From assembly GCA_016713535.1 (NCBI GenBank), contig JADJOY010000003.1:422607-486606 (forward strand): DNA of 64,000 nt, written 5' to 3'. Below the pieces are notes generated by a model, which saw only the letters and a list, made by a program, of their open reading frames with translations, did not search any database and was not told the origin of the DNA. Positions 37,109 to 46,034 of the stretch are shown here, one piece after another (within the stretch, counting starts at the first letter, position 1; each line of letters opens with the position of its first letter). This DNA is from JADJOY01 sp016713535 [NCBI: Deltaproteobacteria bacterium] (GTDB lineage Bacteria; JADJOY01). The position numbers and the translations under genes are program-made.

Positions 37109-37756
37109 TCAGCCCACCGCGGCCTGACGCTCGTCGTCGAGCTGGGGACGGACGCGCACGGGGCCATGGAGCGCCGGATGCTTGGGGCCGGCTTCGGCGT
37201 AGATCGCCGCGAGCTTCTGCATGTCGGCGTCGATGTCGCCGGTGGGCGTGAAGGGCGGCAACACCGTCCCGATACGCTTCGCGTAGTCGAGCACCGACGG
37301 CACGATCGGCACACCCGCCTTGAGGGCGATGTAGTAGAAGCCGGTCTTCCAGTAATCGGTGTGCTTGCGGGTGCCTTCAGGAGGTACGGCGAGCACCAGC
37401 TCGTCGCTCTTCGCGAACGCGTCCGCCATCTGCTCGACCATGTTCTGCGGCGAGGTGCGGTCGATGGGCACCGCTCCGAGCGAGCGCAGGAAACGTCCGA
37501 AGGCGCCCTTCACGATGGTGTGCTTCACCATCCAGCTCAGCTTCATGTCGAGCACGAACGACATCGCGAGCATGAAGAATGCGTCCCAGTTGGACGTGTG
37601 CGGGGCGCAGATGAGCACGTACTTCTCGACGGGTGGACGCTGACCGGCCACGCGGAACCCGAAAGCCTTGAGCCACAACCGCCCGATGAAGCGCGCGAAG
37701 GCGCCATGAGCCTGGCGATGGGGCTTGGGCTGGGGGTGGAGCGGATGCACGGTCAT
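37109..37756 (-). CDS. PlsC-like 1-acylglycerol-3-phosphate acyltransferase family protein
   Basis: This 215-residue member of the glycerophospholipid acyltransferase superfamily has catalytic motif I NHxxxxD as PHTSNWDAFF (His and Asp spaced by four) and motif III as VPPEGTRK. LSWMVKHTIVKGAFGRFLRS and AVPIDRT are typical between them. It would transfer an acyl group to a lysolipid at the inner membrane. The start is ATG 37756 with GGAGAAG upstream. The family also includes ornithine-lipid and sterol-modifying acyltransferases, so the acceptor is uncertain. Confidence 0.8.
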   Translation of the reverse strand: MTVHPLHPQPKPHRQAHGAFARFIGRLWLKAFGFRVAGQRPPVEKYVLICAPHTSNWDAFFMLAMSFVLDMKLSWMVKHTIVKGAFGRFLRSLGAVPIDRTSPQNMVEQMADAFAKSDELVLAVPPEGTRKHTDYWKTGFYYIALKAGVPIVPSVLDYAKRIGTVLPPFTPTGDIDADMQKLAAIYAEAGPKHPALHGPVRVRPQLDDERQAAVG

Positions 37757-37869
37757 GGCTTCTCCTTGCTCGGGCCGAATGGACGCCGGGGGTGAGCCCG
37801 TCCGGGCTCCCCAGCAGGAACACCATCGTAGGCTGGTCTCTGTCAGCGTTGTGTCAGCGCCGCGGCACC

Positions 37870-37888
37870 ATTCCCCCAGCAGGGGAAT
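37870..37888. terminator. small hairpin, candidate terminator
   Basis: ATTCCCC at 37870-37876 pairs with GGGGAAT at 37882-37888 across CAGCA. It lies about 70 bp downstream (on the minus strand) of the stop of the membrane protein gene at 37960. Confidence 0.35.
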
Positions 37889-37959
37889 CGGTATGGCCCC
37901 GGCAGCAGGCGGACGTACGGGCGCGCCCTACATCGGCTCGCGCAGAGCGATGGGCACGC

Positions 37960-38742
37960 TCAGGACACGCGTACGGTCGCGTAGACCCAGCGTATCCGCG
38001 CGTCGGCCTGGACAGGCGCACCGACCGGCCGCCCGACACCCCCGAGGGCGGCCGCCAAGCGCTCGGCGGTGAGCGCGAAGTTGCCGTGAATCGCGGCGAA
38101 CACCAGCGCCTGCATCGCCGCGATCGCGACGCCGCTACCGAGGGCGAGCACCAGGAGCGCGCGCAGGCCGTGGTCGAGCCCTTGGCGCGACGTCTCGATC
38201 GCGTAGCCGTTGACGACCGCGCCGAACACGCTCGCGCCGATCCACAGCGTGAGCCCGATGGTCCGCCGGGCGCCGAGGTCGGGCGCACGCAGGAAGCTCA
38301 CCAAGAGCGCGTGGGTCGTGAACGCGAGCACCCGTCCCGGGGTGATGATCGAGAGCAGGAGTGGATTCCCGACGCTCCAGGCGAGCACGCTGAACATCAG
38401 CCAGCGCTTGCGGTCGGCGACGCGGTCACGCATCCCGAGCCACTGCAGGTAGCCGAGCGCGAGCCCACCCGGGACGGTGCCGCCGAGGAGGAGAGCGCCG
38501 GTGCCGAGGAGCGACGCAACCGCCAGGTCGAGGGTGGAGGCGAGCGCGTAGCCGATCACCGAGGTCAGCAGGACCCGCAGGAAGACGCTCGTGCCTTCAG
38601 CGTCCTCGCACCGAGCCGAAGGGGCGCGTGAGAGTCGTGGTGTGTGAGACGAAGCTGTGGGTGGCGTGCGCCAGGGGTGAGTTCGCGGCATCCGCTGTGC
38701 GCGGAATGCGAGGCGAGATCCGTCGGCGCATGCAACCTCCAT
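37960..38742 (-). CDS. polytopic membrane protein of unknown function
   Basis: From ATG 38742 (GAGGG 8 nt upstream) the first 55 residues are polar, after which five or six hydrophobic segments follow: VFLRVLLTSVIGYAL, ALLLGGTVPGGLALGYLQWL, WLMFSVLAWSVGNPLLLSI, TIGLTLWIGASVFGAVVNGY, LRALLVLALGSGVAIAAMQA. No family is recognised. The GYLQWLGMRDRV loop, rich in Trp and Arg, resembles proteins found as small integral membrane modules in soil bacteria. The gene is divergent from the GH144-like lipoprotein gene, with 194 bp between. A later start inside the polar region is possible. Confidence 0.5.
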   Translation of the reverse strand: MEVACADGSRLAFRAQRMPRTHPWRTPPTASSHTPRLSRAPSARCEDAEGTSVFLRVLLTSVIGYALASTLDLAVASLLGTGALLLGGTVPGGLALGYLQWLGMRDRVADRKRWLMFSVLAWSVGNPLLLSIITPGRVLAFTTHALLVSFLRAPDLGARRTIGLTLWIGASVFGAVVNGYAIETSRQGLDHGLRALLVLALGSGVAIAAMQALVFAAIHGNFALTAERLAAALGGVGRPVGAPVQADARIRWVYATVRVS

Positions 38743-38936
38743 CGGTACGACCCTCGGGGTTTTCCTTAGGTCGATGAATTGTAGGCTTTTGTCTCCGCGG
38801 CGCGCCAGTGCCGGGCGAAATTTGAGTGGGCTCACCGTTGGCATCCCGGGGACGCCGAACCCGCGCCGGCAGGTCGGGCCGGCAGCTCGTCCGAAGCCTT
38901 GACTTGCGACGGGATCGCCACGATCGTCTGCGCCCC

Positions 38937-40505
38937 ATGCGCGAGCCTCGCACTGCCCCGTCCCTCGTCCTGCTGGTCTCGGCGGCCATCCTCGCGCTCG
39001 GCGCAGTTGGCTGCGCGCGTCTGCAGCGTCTGTGGAGTCACGACGAGGTGTGCGAGCTCGGTGAGGAGGTCGAGGGGGGACACGCGGAGCCCGCGCTCCT
39101 CGAGCCGGTGGACGCGCCCAAGAAGCGCGCCTGGGAAGCCGCTCATGGCGGGCAGGTCGCCGCGCGGCCATTCGTCAGGGCACGAATGAACGGCTGGCCC
39201 TCGCTCCTCTCGGTCGAGGGTGCCTCGCTGCCGGAGGACCCCGAGGAGTTCGCGCGCCGCGTCGCCCTCGACACGTGGCGCGGGCTCGAGGCGCTCCACG
39301 ACCGCGACAACGGGCTCCCTGTCGACCACGTCCACCTCGACGACACCCCGGCCGGGCCGCCCGAGGGCGTGGTCGGCGACTACGCCAACGTCACCAACGT
39401 GGGGCTTCGGATGCTGGCGATCGTGGCCGCCGAGAGGCTCGGCTACCTCGACGAGGCGGGCGCGATCGCGCGCATCGGCGCGATGCTCGACACGCTCGAC
39501 GGTCTCGAGCGCCACCACGGGTTCTTTCTCAATTACTACGACACCACGACCCTCGAGCGCACCAGCAACCTGCTGTCGTTCGTCGACTCGTCGTGGCTGA
39601 TCGCCGGCCTGATCGTGGTCCGGAACCGCCATCCCGAGCTCGCCGCGCGCGCCACCGCGCTCGTCGACGCGATGGACTACGGTCTCTTCTACGACGACGA
39701 CCTCGGTCGCATGACCCACGGCTTCTACGTACAGAAGGACCGGCGCTCGCGCTACCACTACGGCGTGCTGTTCGCGGAGTCGCGGCTCGGCAGCGTCATC
39801 GCGATCGGCCGCGGCGAGGCGCCGCCGACCCACTGGTACCGGATGATCCGCACCTTCCACAGAGCTGCAGTGGCAGTCGCAGATCCGGAAGGGGCGCGCG
39901 AGAAGTACGGCGTCGAGGACGAGCCGTACCTCGGCGGCTGGTACGAGTGGGAAGGTATCCGCTACGTGCCGTCGTGGGGCGGCAGCATGTTCGAGGCGCT
40001 CATGCCGACGCTCGTGCTCGACGAGCCGCGGCTCGCCCCCGCGAGCCTCGGCGCCAACGACGCTGCCCACGTCGAGGTGCAGCGGCGCTTCGCGGGCGAG
40101 CGGCTCGGCTACCCGGTGTGGGGACTCTCGCCGAGCTACGAGCCCGGACCCTCCCGCGAGTACGGCGAGTACGGGGTGAAGCCTCTGGGCGCGATCGGCT
40201 ACGGCACCGGCGCGGTCACGCCTCACGCCGCGGCGCTCGCGCTCGCGGTCGATCCGGCTCGCGCGCTCGCCGACCTGCAGGAGCTGGCGCGGCGGTTCCC
40301 GGTCTATGGCGACTGGGGTTTCTACGACTCGGTGGATCCGGCGAGTGGGGCCGTCGCCCACACCTACCTCACGCTCGACCAGGCGATGACGTTCGTGGCG
40401 CTCGCCAACCACCTCACCGATCACCACATCCAGCGGCTCTTCGAGAGCGACCCGATCGTGGCGCGGGCGCTGCCCGTGATCGCGGCCGAGCGCTTCTTCG
40501 AGTGA
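38937..40505 (+). CDS. lipoprotein of the glucoamylase-like (PF10091/GH144) family, probable endo-beta-1,2-glucanase
   Basis: The leader LVLLVSAAILALGAVGC ends in a lipobox, so the enzyme is lipid-anchored outside the cytoplasm. The 522-residue body is an (alpha/alpha)6 barrel with NVTNVGLRMLAIVAAERLG, RHHGFFLNYYDT, FVDSSWLIAGLIVVRN, PSWGGSMFEALMPTLVLDEP, VWGLSPSYEPG and GAIGYGTGAVTPHAAALAL. This series defines the glycoamylase Pfam domain, which underlies GH144, whose characterised members are endo-beta-1,2-glucanases. It sits beside opgGH, a GH94 oligoglucan phosphorylase and an ABC importer, which strongly favours beta-1,2-glucan as substrate. ATG 38937. The frame is intact. Confidence 0.8.
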   Translation: MREPRTAPSLVLLVSAAILALGAVGCARLQRLWSHDEVCELGEEVEGGHAEPALLEPVDAPKKRAWEAAHGGQVAARPFVRARMNGWPSLLSVEGASLPEDPEEFARRVALDTWRGLEALHDRDNGLPVDHVHLDDTPAGPPEGVVGDYANVTNVGLRMLAIVAAERLGYLDEAGAIARIGAMLDTLDGLERHHGFFLNYYDTTTLERTSNLLSFVDSSWLIAGLIVVRNRHPELAARATALVDAMDYGLFYDDDLGRMTHGFYVQKDRRSRYHYGVLFAESRLGSVIAIGRGEAPPTHWYRMIRTFHRAAVAVADPEGAREKYGVEDEPYLGGWYEWEGIRYVPSWGGSMFEALMPTLVLDEPRLAPASLGANDAAHVEVQRRFAGERLGYPVWGLSPSYEPGPSREYGEYGVKPLGAIGYGTGAVTPHAAALALAVDPARALADLQELARRFPVYGDWGFYDSVDPASGAVAHTYLTLDQAMTFVALANHLTDHHIQRLFESDPIVARALPVIAAERFFE

Positions 40506-40563
40506 GCGGCGCGCGCCGCTCCCGAACCGTCGCGCCCGCCGCGCACCGACCGACCCGAACCCC

Positions 40564-41675
40564 ATGGCGACCTCGAGCTCGAGCACGTCGACAAGGTCTA
40601 CCCGGGTGGGCGGCACGCGCTGACCGACGTCTCGCTCGCCGTCGCCGATGGCGAGCTGGTGGTGCTGGTGGGCCCTTCGGGGTGCGGGAAGTCGACGTTG
40701 CTGCGCGTCATCGCGGGGCTCGAAAGCGCCACCCGCGGCGCGGTCAAGATCGCCGGTCGGGTCGTGAACGACGCGTCTCCGCAGGAGCGCAACGTCGCGA
40801 TGGTGTTCCAGGACTACGCGCTCTATCCGCACCTCACCGCGCGCGGGAACCTCGAGTTTCCCCTCAAGATGCGGCACATGGCGAAGGACGAGATCGCGCG
40901 GCGCGTGGACGCGGTGGCTCGGTCGCTCGCCATCGACCGCTGGCTCGACCGCCTGCCCAAGCAGCTCTCGGGCGGTGAGCGCCAGCGGGTGGCGATGGGG
41001 CGCGCGCTGGTGCGCGAACCCTCGCTCTCGCTCCTCGACGAGCCGCTCTCCAACCTCGACGCGCGTCTGCGCGTCCAGGTGCGCGCCGAGATCAAGGAGC
41101 TGCAGCGCCGGATCCGCACCACGATGGTCTACGTGACTCACGATCAGGTCGAGGCGATGACCCTCGGCGACCGGGTGGCGGTGCTCGATGGCGGGCGCCT
41201 CCAGCAGGTCGATACGCCGGCGGCGCTCTATCGGGCGCCGTGCAACACCTTCGTCGCCGGCTTCATCGGCAACCCACCGATGAACCTGATCGAGACCCGG
41301 CTCGTGGCTCCGGAGAGCGGCGAGGGTGTCGCGATCGCGCTCGGTCCCGTCGCGCTGTCCATCGATACGAGGCACTTTGCCGGCGAAGCGATCGTCGCGG
41401 CGAGAGCGGCGGGAGGCACCGTGCTCACGGCGGGCGTTCGTCCCGAGCACGTCCACCTCGGCGACGAGGGCGGGGTGCTCGCGACCGTCCTCCACGCCGA
41501 GAACCTCGGCCACGAGACGCTCGTCCATGTCGGGATCCGTGGCGGGCCGCGCCTGCTGGCGCGAGCCCCGGGGATGGTCGACCTCGCGCCGGGCGCGACG
41601 ACCCGCGTCGTCTTCGAGCCCGCCGAGATCCACCTGTTCGACGCGCGGGGTGCCGCGCTCGCGCGCTCGCGCTGA
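40564..41675 (+). CDS. MalK/UgpC-type sugar ABC transporter ATPase (frameshift at codon 2)
   Basis: This ATP-hydrolysing subunit of a carbohydrate importer has DLELEHVDKVYPGG at the N-terminus, Walker A GPSGCGKST, Q-loop FQDYALYPHL, signature LSGGERQR, Walker B LSLLDEPLSNLD and switch YVTHDQ. A C-terminal TOBE/MalK regulatory domain follows (FIGNPPMNLIE to AGVRPEHVHL). ATG 40564 is followed by GC and then GAC CTC, so one base is missing in codon 2 and the intended start is MADLELEH. The 370-residue length matches MalK. Permeases and a binding protein lie on the opposite strand at 49207-52398, and this ATPase most likely serves them. Confidence 0.85.
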
Positions 41676-41751
41676 CGCGTCCCCGTCGCTGGATGGGAAC
41701 CGGTGCGTCGGTGGTCAGGCTCTGCCGCCTGGCCGCCAGCCCCCCCGGCGC

Positions 41752-42288
41752 CTACTGGCAGGCCGCGGCCGCCTTCCCCAGGACGGTGCCGGGCTCGGGA
41801 AAGGAGAACGACAGGCTCGACCTGCCGGCCACGATCGACGCCGTGATGGCCTTCGCGGTCGCGCCCTCGGCGAGGAGCCGCTTGCCGTCGGTCGACTTGA
41901 AGCTGAAGAGGTACTCGTCCTCGACGCCGAACCAGCCCGCGGCCGACATGAAGCGGTACTTGGTGGACTTGCCCTCGGCGCCGCTGACCTCGATCGCGAT
42001 CGGCGCCGGCTTGCCGTCCGGCCCCTCGAAGGTACCGAACGGGAAGAACACGTCGGCGCCGGCCGCCTCGGCACCGCTCGCGAAGATCACCGAGAGCTGG
42101 ACCTCGACGTTCTTCGGACCGCTGCACAGCACGCGGATCTGCGCCGGGAACTCGCGCCCCTGCATCACCGCCTTGCCCGCCGCCCGGAAGCGCCGGTCCT
42201 CGAGCGCGTGAGTCGCGCTCGCCACCAGCAGGCTCGCCAGCACCGCCCCCAGCAGCCCCGCGTTTCGTCTCGAGCCGAGCATCCTCAT
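41752..42288 (-). CDS. exported protein of unknown function at the end of the glucan operon
   Basis: ATG 42288 has AAAGGA 6 nt upstream and starts a signal peptide (NAGLLGAVLASLLVASATHA). The mature part of about 150 residues is rich in beta strands (FPAQIRVLCSGPKNVEVQLS, DVFFPFGTFEGPDGKPAPIA, STKYRFMSAAGWFGVEDEYL). It has one cysteine in the body and one at the C-terminus, which could form a disulfide. I recognise no family. It lies 37 bp after the GH94 gene in the same direction, so it is probably the last cistron of the operon. It is convergent with the ABC ATPase. Confidence 0.6.
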   Translation of the reverse strand: MRMLGSRRNAGLLGAVLASLLVASATHALEDRRFRAAGKAVMQGREFPAQIRVLCSGPKNVEVQLSVIFASGAEAAGADVFFPFGTFEGPDGKPAPIAIEVSGAEGKSTKYRFMSAAGWFGVEDEYLFSFKSTDGKRLLAEGATAKAITASIVAGRSSLSFSFPEPGTVLGKAAAACQ

Positions 42289-42325
42289 CGAACGTCCTTT
42301 CCCGTGCGCGCTGCGCACGGCCACG

Positions 42326-45300
42326 TCATTCGTTGCCGAGCGTCACCTGGACTCGATGGCGAGCGCCGTCGCGCGCCAGCGGGATCCGGGCTACGCCGTC
42401 GACCACCGCCACGCGCTCGCCGTCCGCCGTCGCGGCGAGCACACGCGCCGCGCAAGCGCTCGGGTTCCGCACCTCGATCTCGTACACCGTCCCTCGCTCC
42501 TCGACTCGCCAGACGATCGTGTACCCGGGCCAGTCGTCTGGCACCCGCGGGGCGAGCACGAGTGTGGCGCCATCCTCGACGGTGAGGCCGAGAATCGACT
42601 CGAGCGCCACCCGGATCATCCATCCCGAGGATCCGGTGTACCAGGTCCAGCCGGCCCGGCCCACGTGGGGGTGCACGCCGTAGAGGTCCGCGGCCACGGC
42701 GTAGGGCTCGCCGCGGTAGATCGCCGTGGCGGCGCGGTCCCGGGTGTGGTGGATCGGGGTGAGGCGCGCGAGGAGCTCGGCGGCGCGTCCGCGATGGCCG
42801 AGCTCGGCGAGGGCGCGCACCACCCACAGCGCCGCGTGGGTGTACTGACCGCCGTTCTCGCGGATGCCGGGGAGGTAGCCCTTGATGTAGCCGGGCTCGC
42901 TCGCGGCGTGGTCGAACGGTGGCCAGACCAGCCGGATCAGCGCCGGCTCGTCGACGATCAGCTCGTGATCCAGCGCCGCGAGCGCGGCCTCGGCGCGCTC
43001 GCGGAGCGCAACACCCGAGATCACGGCCCACGCCTGGGCGAGGGCGTCGATGCGTCCCTCGTCGTCGGCGGCGGTGCCGAGCGGTGTACCGTCGTCGAAG
43101 AAAGCCCGCCGGTACCAGGCGCCGTCCCAGCACTCGCGCTCGACCGCCGCGGCCATGGCATCACGGTGGGTGCGGTAGCGTCGCGCGCGCTCGAAGTCTC
43201 CGCGGCGCTCGGCGAGCGGCGCGAAGTGGTCGATCACGTGCACCTGGAAGAACGCGAGCCACACGCTCTCGCCGCGCCCGGACCGGCCCATCCAGTTGAA
43301 GCCGTCGTTCCAGTCGCCCATGCCGATCAGCGGCAGACCGTGCGGTCCGGTCGCCAGCGACACCTCGAGCGCCCGGCAGCAGTGTTCGTAGACCGTACCC
43401 GACTCGCCCGACGGCTCGGCGCGCAGGTAGGCCTCGTGCTCGCCGTCCGCGAGCGCGCGCGCGGTGAGGTACGGGGCACGCTCGTCGAGGACGCTCGCGT
43501 CGCCGGTGGCGTCGACGTATCCGGCGACCACGAAGGGCAGCCATAGCCGGTTGTCCGCGATGCGGGTGCGGGTGCCGCGGTCGCTGGGCGGGTGCCACCA
43601 GTGCAAGACGTCGCCTTCGACGAGCTGGTGCGCGGCGTGGAGCAGGATCTGCGCGCGGGTGAGGTCGGGACGGTGGAAGACCAGGTTGTAGGCGTCCTGG
43701 AGCTGATCGCGGAAGCCGTAGGCGCCACCCGACTGGTAGAGCGCCGAGCGCCCCCACAGCCGGCACGAGAGCGTCTGGTACGCGAGCCAGCCGTCGAAGA
43801 GCGTGTCGAGCTCAGGGATCGGTGTCCGGACCCGCACCGCCGAGAGCGTGTGACGCCAGCCCGCGCGGACGTCGTCGAGCGCGGCGGCGAGGGCGCCGGG
43901 CTCGGCGAGGCTCGTGACGATCCGCCGTAGCGCGTCGAGCTCGGTGACCTCGCCGAGGAGCACCGCGACTTCCGCGGTCTCGCCGGCGCCGATCTCCAGC
44001 GGCACGCGGAACGCCGCGCACGGATCCAAGCCGGCGCCGCTGCGACCGTCGAGCGGTGCCCCCGCCAGCACGGCGGCGGGAGCGCCGACGCAGCCGTTGC
44101 GACCCAGGAACGCCGCACGGTCGGCGGTGAAGGAGACCCCCTCGACGTTCGCGGAGGCGACGACGGTCGCGAACGCGACACTCCCACCGAAGTCGCTGCT
44201 CGCCGGGTGACGGGCGACGATCGAGGCGGCGCCCTCGTCGATCCCGGTCACGACGCTGGTGCGCGTCTCCTGGGGGAGCACCCCGAGGACGAGCTGGGCG
44301 TAGCTCCACACCGTGAGCGCCCGCGGCGCCGGGCCCGGATTCTCGACCCTCAGCCAGGCGATCCGCACAGGCGCCTCGCGCTCGACGAAGATCACCAGCT
44401 CGTGTTCGAGCCCGTCGACGCGTCGCCGGAAACGCGTGTAGCCGAAGCCGTGGCGGACCTCGCACGGCTCGGGCGAATCGACGGGGCCCGGGCACGGCGA
44501 CCACACCCGCCCGGTCTCTTCGTCGCGGACGTAGAGCGCCTCGCCGTGGGGATCGGAGACGGGATCGTTCGACCACGGCGTGAGGCGGTTCTCGCGGCTG
44601 TTGCGGCTCCAGGTGTAGCCGGCGCCGGTCTCGCTCACGAGCGCGCCGAAGCCCTCGTTCGACAGGACGTTGATCCACGGCAGCGGCGGAAGGCCCGCGG
44701 CCTCGTCGCCACCTCCGCGGACGTGGATCACGTATTCGTCGTGAGCGGACGTGAAGCCGCCGTGGCCGTTCCAGAACGCGAGCGGCTCGGGCGGCTCGGC
44801 CTGCACCGCCCGAGCTTCGGTAGGGCCGGGCCGCGTGGCCGCGCCGGGCGGCGGTCCTGGGCGGTACGCGTGCCGTGGCTCGAGCTGGGTGAGGGCGGCG
44901 GCGAGCGACCGGAGCGCGTCGTCGCTCGCCGTCACGTCGAGCCCGAGCGACGTCCAGTAGTCACGGGCTCGCGCCAGGTCGAGGGTCGACCCGGGCGACG
45001 CACCCGAAGCGTCCGGAGCGTCCCTCGCCGCGGCGCCGTAGAGCGACGCGCACGCCACGTCCTGGAGGAGCTCGGAGTGGGTCGGGTCGACGCCGCAGGC
45101 GCGCAGTCGCTCCTCTTCGCGTGCGGAGGCGCCGTCGAGGATCGCGTCCCACGACGCCGCCGAGCGCAAGCCGCGCAGGTTCTCGATCACCACCGCACGC
45201 TCGTTCGCCGCGGTCACCAACAGCCCGAGCTCGACCGAGCAACCGGGCTCGAGCACCACGGCGCGCCGCAGCGCGAACACGGGCTCGAGGACCGCGCCGA

Positions 45301-45994
45301 CGGTGCCCGAGAGCGCTCCGCCGGTGTGGACGGCGAGGGGGTGGCCTCGCGCGCGCCCACGGCCCACGAAGCGCGCCCGGTCGCTCTCGACGCTGGGTAC
45401 GCCGGGCCCGACGAGGGTCGCGGCCATCCACGGCACACGCTCGCCCGGCGAGAACGGCCGCCGTCGTGCCAGCAGCGTCTCGACGTCGTCCCGGCTCGTC
45501 TCGACGAAGAGCTTGGAGAAGGCCGGGTGGGCGGCGTGGGCCGCGGGATGGTGCAGGGCGACCTCCAGATACGCGGTGATCTCGAGCGCGCGCGCGACGC
45601 CGCCGCGGTTGCCGATCCGCACGCGCCGCAGCTCGACGTCGGCATCGTTCGCGATCGCCACGTCGAGCACGCTCTCGAGGTCCCCGTCCTCACGCTCGAA
45701 CGTCACGCAGCCGGTGGTGGCGCTCGCCACGTAGAGATCGGCAGGTGCGCGCACCGGCTGGGCGCCGAGCGACCACACGGAGCCCGTGTCGACGTCGCGG
45801 ACGTAGACGAACGTGCCCTCGTCGTCCGTGGTGCGGTCCCCGTTCCACGTGGTCAGCCCGAGCCCGTCCCAGCGGGTGAAGCCCGCTCCGGCGCCGGTGA
45901 CGAGGGTGGTGAGGCGCCCGTTCGAGAGCACCCGCCCGTGAGGCGCGGCGTCGGTGAGCCTGTCGAGGCGCGCGAGGACCGAGTGTCCGCTCAT
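42326..45994 (-). CDS. GH94 phosphorylase, 1,2-beta-oligoglucan phosphorylase-like (NdvB C-terminal type)
   Basis: This 1222-residue protein has an intact frame. Two related N-terminal beta-sandwich units (about 20-290 and 415-690; the second carries SNEGFGALVSETGAGYTWSR and LTPWSNDPVSDPHGEALYVR) precede a helical linker and the (alpha/alpha)6 catalytic barrel. The barrel shows YGFRDQLQDAYNLV, LHWWHPPSDRGTRTRIADN and GMGDWNDGFNWMG, in which the Asp of GDWNDG is the general acid of GH94. NdvB-type cyclic glucan synthases carry the same module, but the GT84 domain is absent here. The length matches cytoplasmic beta-1,2-oligoglucan phosphorylases. There is no signal peptide. It would split imported oligoglucans to glucose-1-phosphate. 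It follows the discoidin protein after 40 bp. Confidence 0.85.
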   Translation of the reverse strand: MSGHSVLARLDRLTDAAPHGRVLSNGRLTTLVTGAGAGFTRWDGLGLTTWNGDRTTDDEGTFVYVRDVDTGSVWSLGAQPVRAPADLYVASATTGCVTFEREDGDLESVLDVAIANDADVELRRVRIGNRGGVARALEITAYLEVALHHPAAHAAHPAFSKLFVETSRDDVETLLARRRPFSPGERVPWMAATLVGPGVPSVESDRARFVGRGRARGHPLAVHTGGALSGTVGAVLEPVFALRRAVVLEPGCSVELGLLVTAANERAVVIENLRGLRSAASWDAILDGASAREEERLRACGVDPTHSELLQDVACASLYGAAARDAPDASGASPGSTLDLARARDYWTSLGLDVTASDDALRSLAAALTQLEPRHAYRPGPPPGAATRPGPTEARAVQAEPPEPLAFWNGHGGFTSAHDEYVIHVRGGGDEAAGLPPLPWINVLSNEGFGALVSETGAGYTWSRNSRENRLTPWSNDPVSDPHGEALYVRDEETGRVWSPCPGPVDSPEPCEVRHGFGYTRFRRRVDGLEHELVIFVEREAPVRIAWLRVENPGPAPRALTVWSYAQLVLGVLPQETRTSVVTGIDEGAASIVARHPASSDFGGSVAFATVVASANVEGVSFTADRAAFLGRNGCVGAPAAVLAGAPLDGRSGAGLDPCAAFRVPLEIGAGETAEVAVLLGEVTELDALRRIVTSLAEPGALAAALDDVRAGWRHTLSAVRVRTPIPELDTLFDGWLAYQTLSCRLWGRSALYQSGGAYGFRDQLQDAYNLVFHRPDLTRAQILLHAAHQLVEGDVLHWWHPPSDRGTRTRIADNRLWLPFVVAGYVDATGDASVLDERAPYLTARALADGEHEAYLRAEPSGESGTVYEHCCRALEVSLATGPHGLPLIGMGDWNDGFNWMGRSGRGESVWLAFFQVHVIDHFAPLAERRGDFERARRYRTHRDAMAAAVERECWDGAWYRRAFFDDGTPLGTAADDEGRIDALAQAWAVISGVALRERAEAALAALDHELIVDEPALIRLVWPPFDHAASEPGYIKGYLPGIRENGGQYTHAALWVVRALAELGHRGRAAELLARLTPIHHTRDRAATAIYRGEPYAVAADLYGVHPHVGRAGWTWYTGSSGWMIRVALESILGLTVEDGATLVLAPRVPDDWPGYTIVWRVEERGTVYEIEVRNPSACAARVLAATADGERVAVVDGVARIPLARDGARHRVQVTLGNE

Positions 45995-46034
45995 CGAGCC
46001 ATGCGGTACGACGACGGGAACGGAGCGATGCCGT

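Noticed and set aside
37840-37857. Pho-box-like direct repeat (CTGTCAG, 4 bp, GTGTCAG)
   Set aside because: Spacing fits a Pho box, but the repeat points along the plus strand and no plus-strand gene follows for 1 kb. Two 7-bp matches are weak evidence.
38832-41633. A 933-codon minus-strand open frame
   Set aside because: It is antisense to the GH144-like and ABC ATPase genes, with an arginine/histidine-rich shadow composition and no family motif. Long antisense frames are expected at this GC content.
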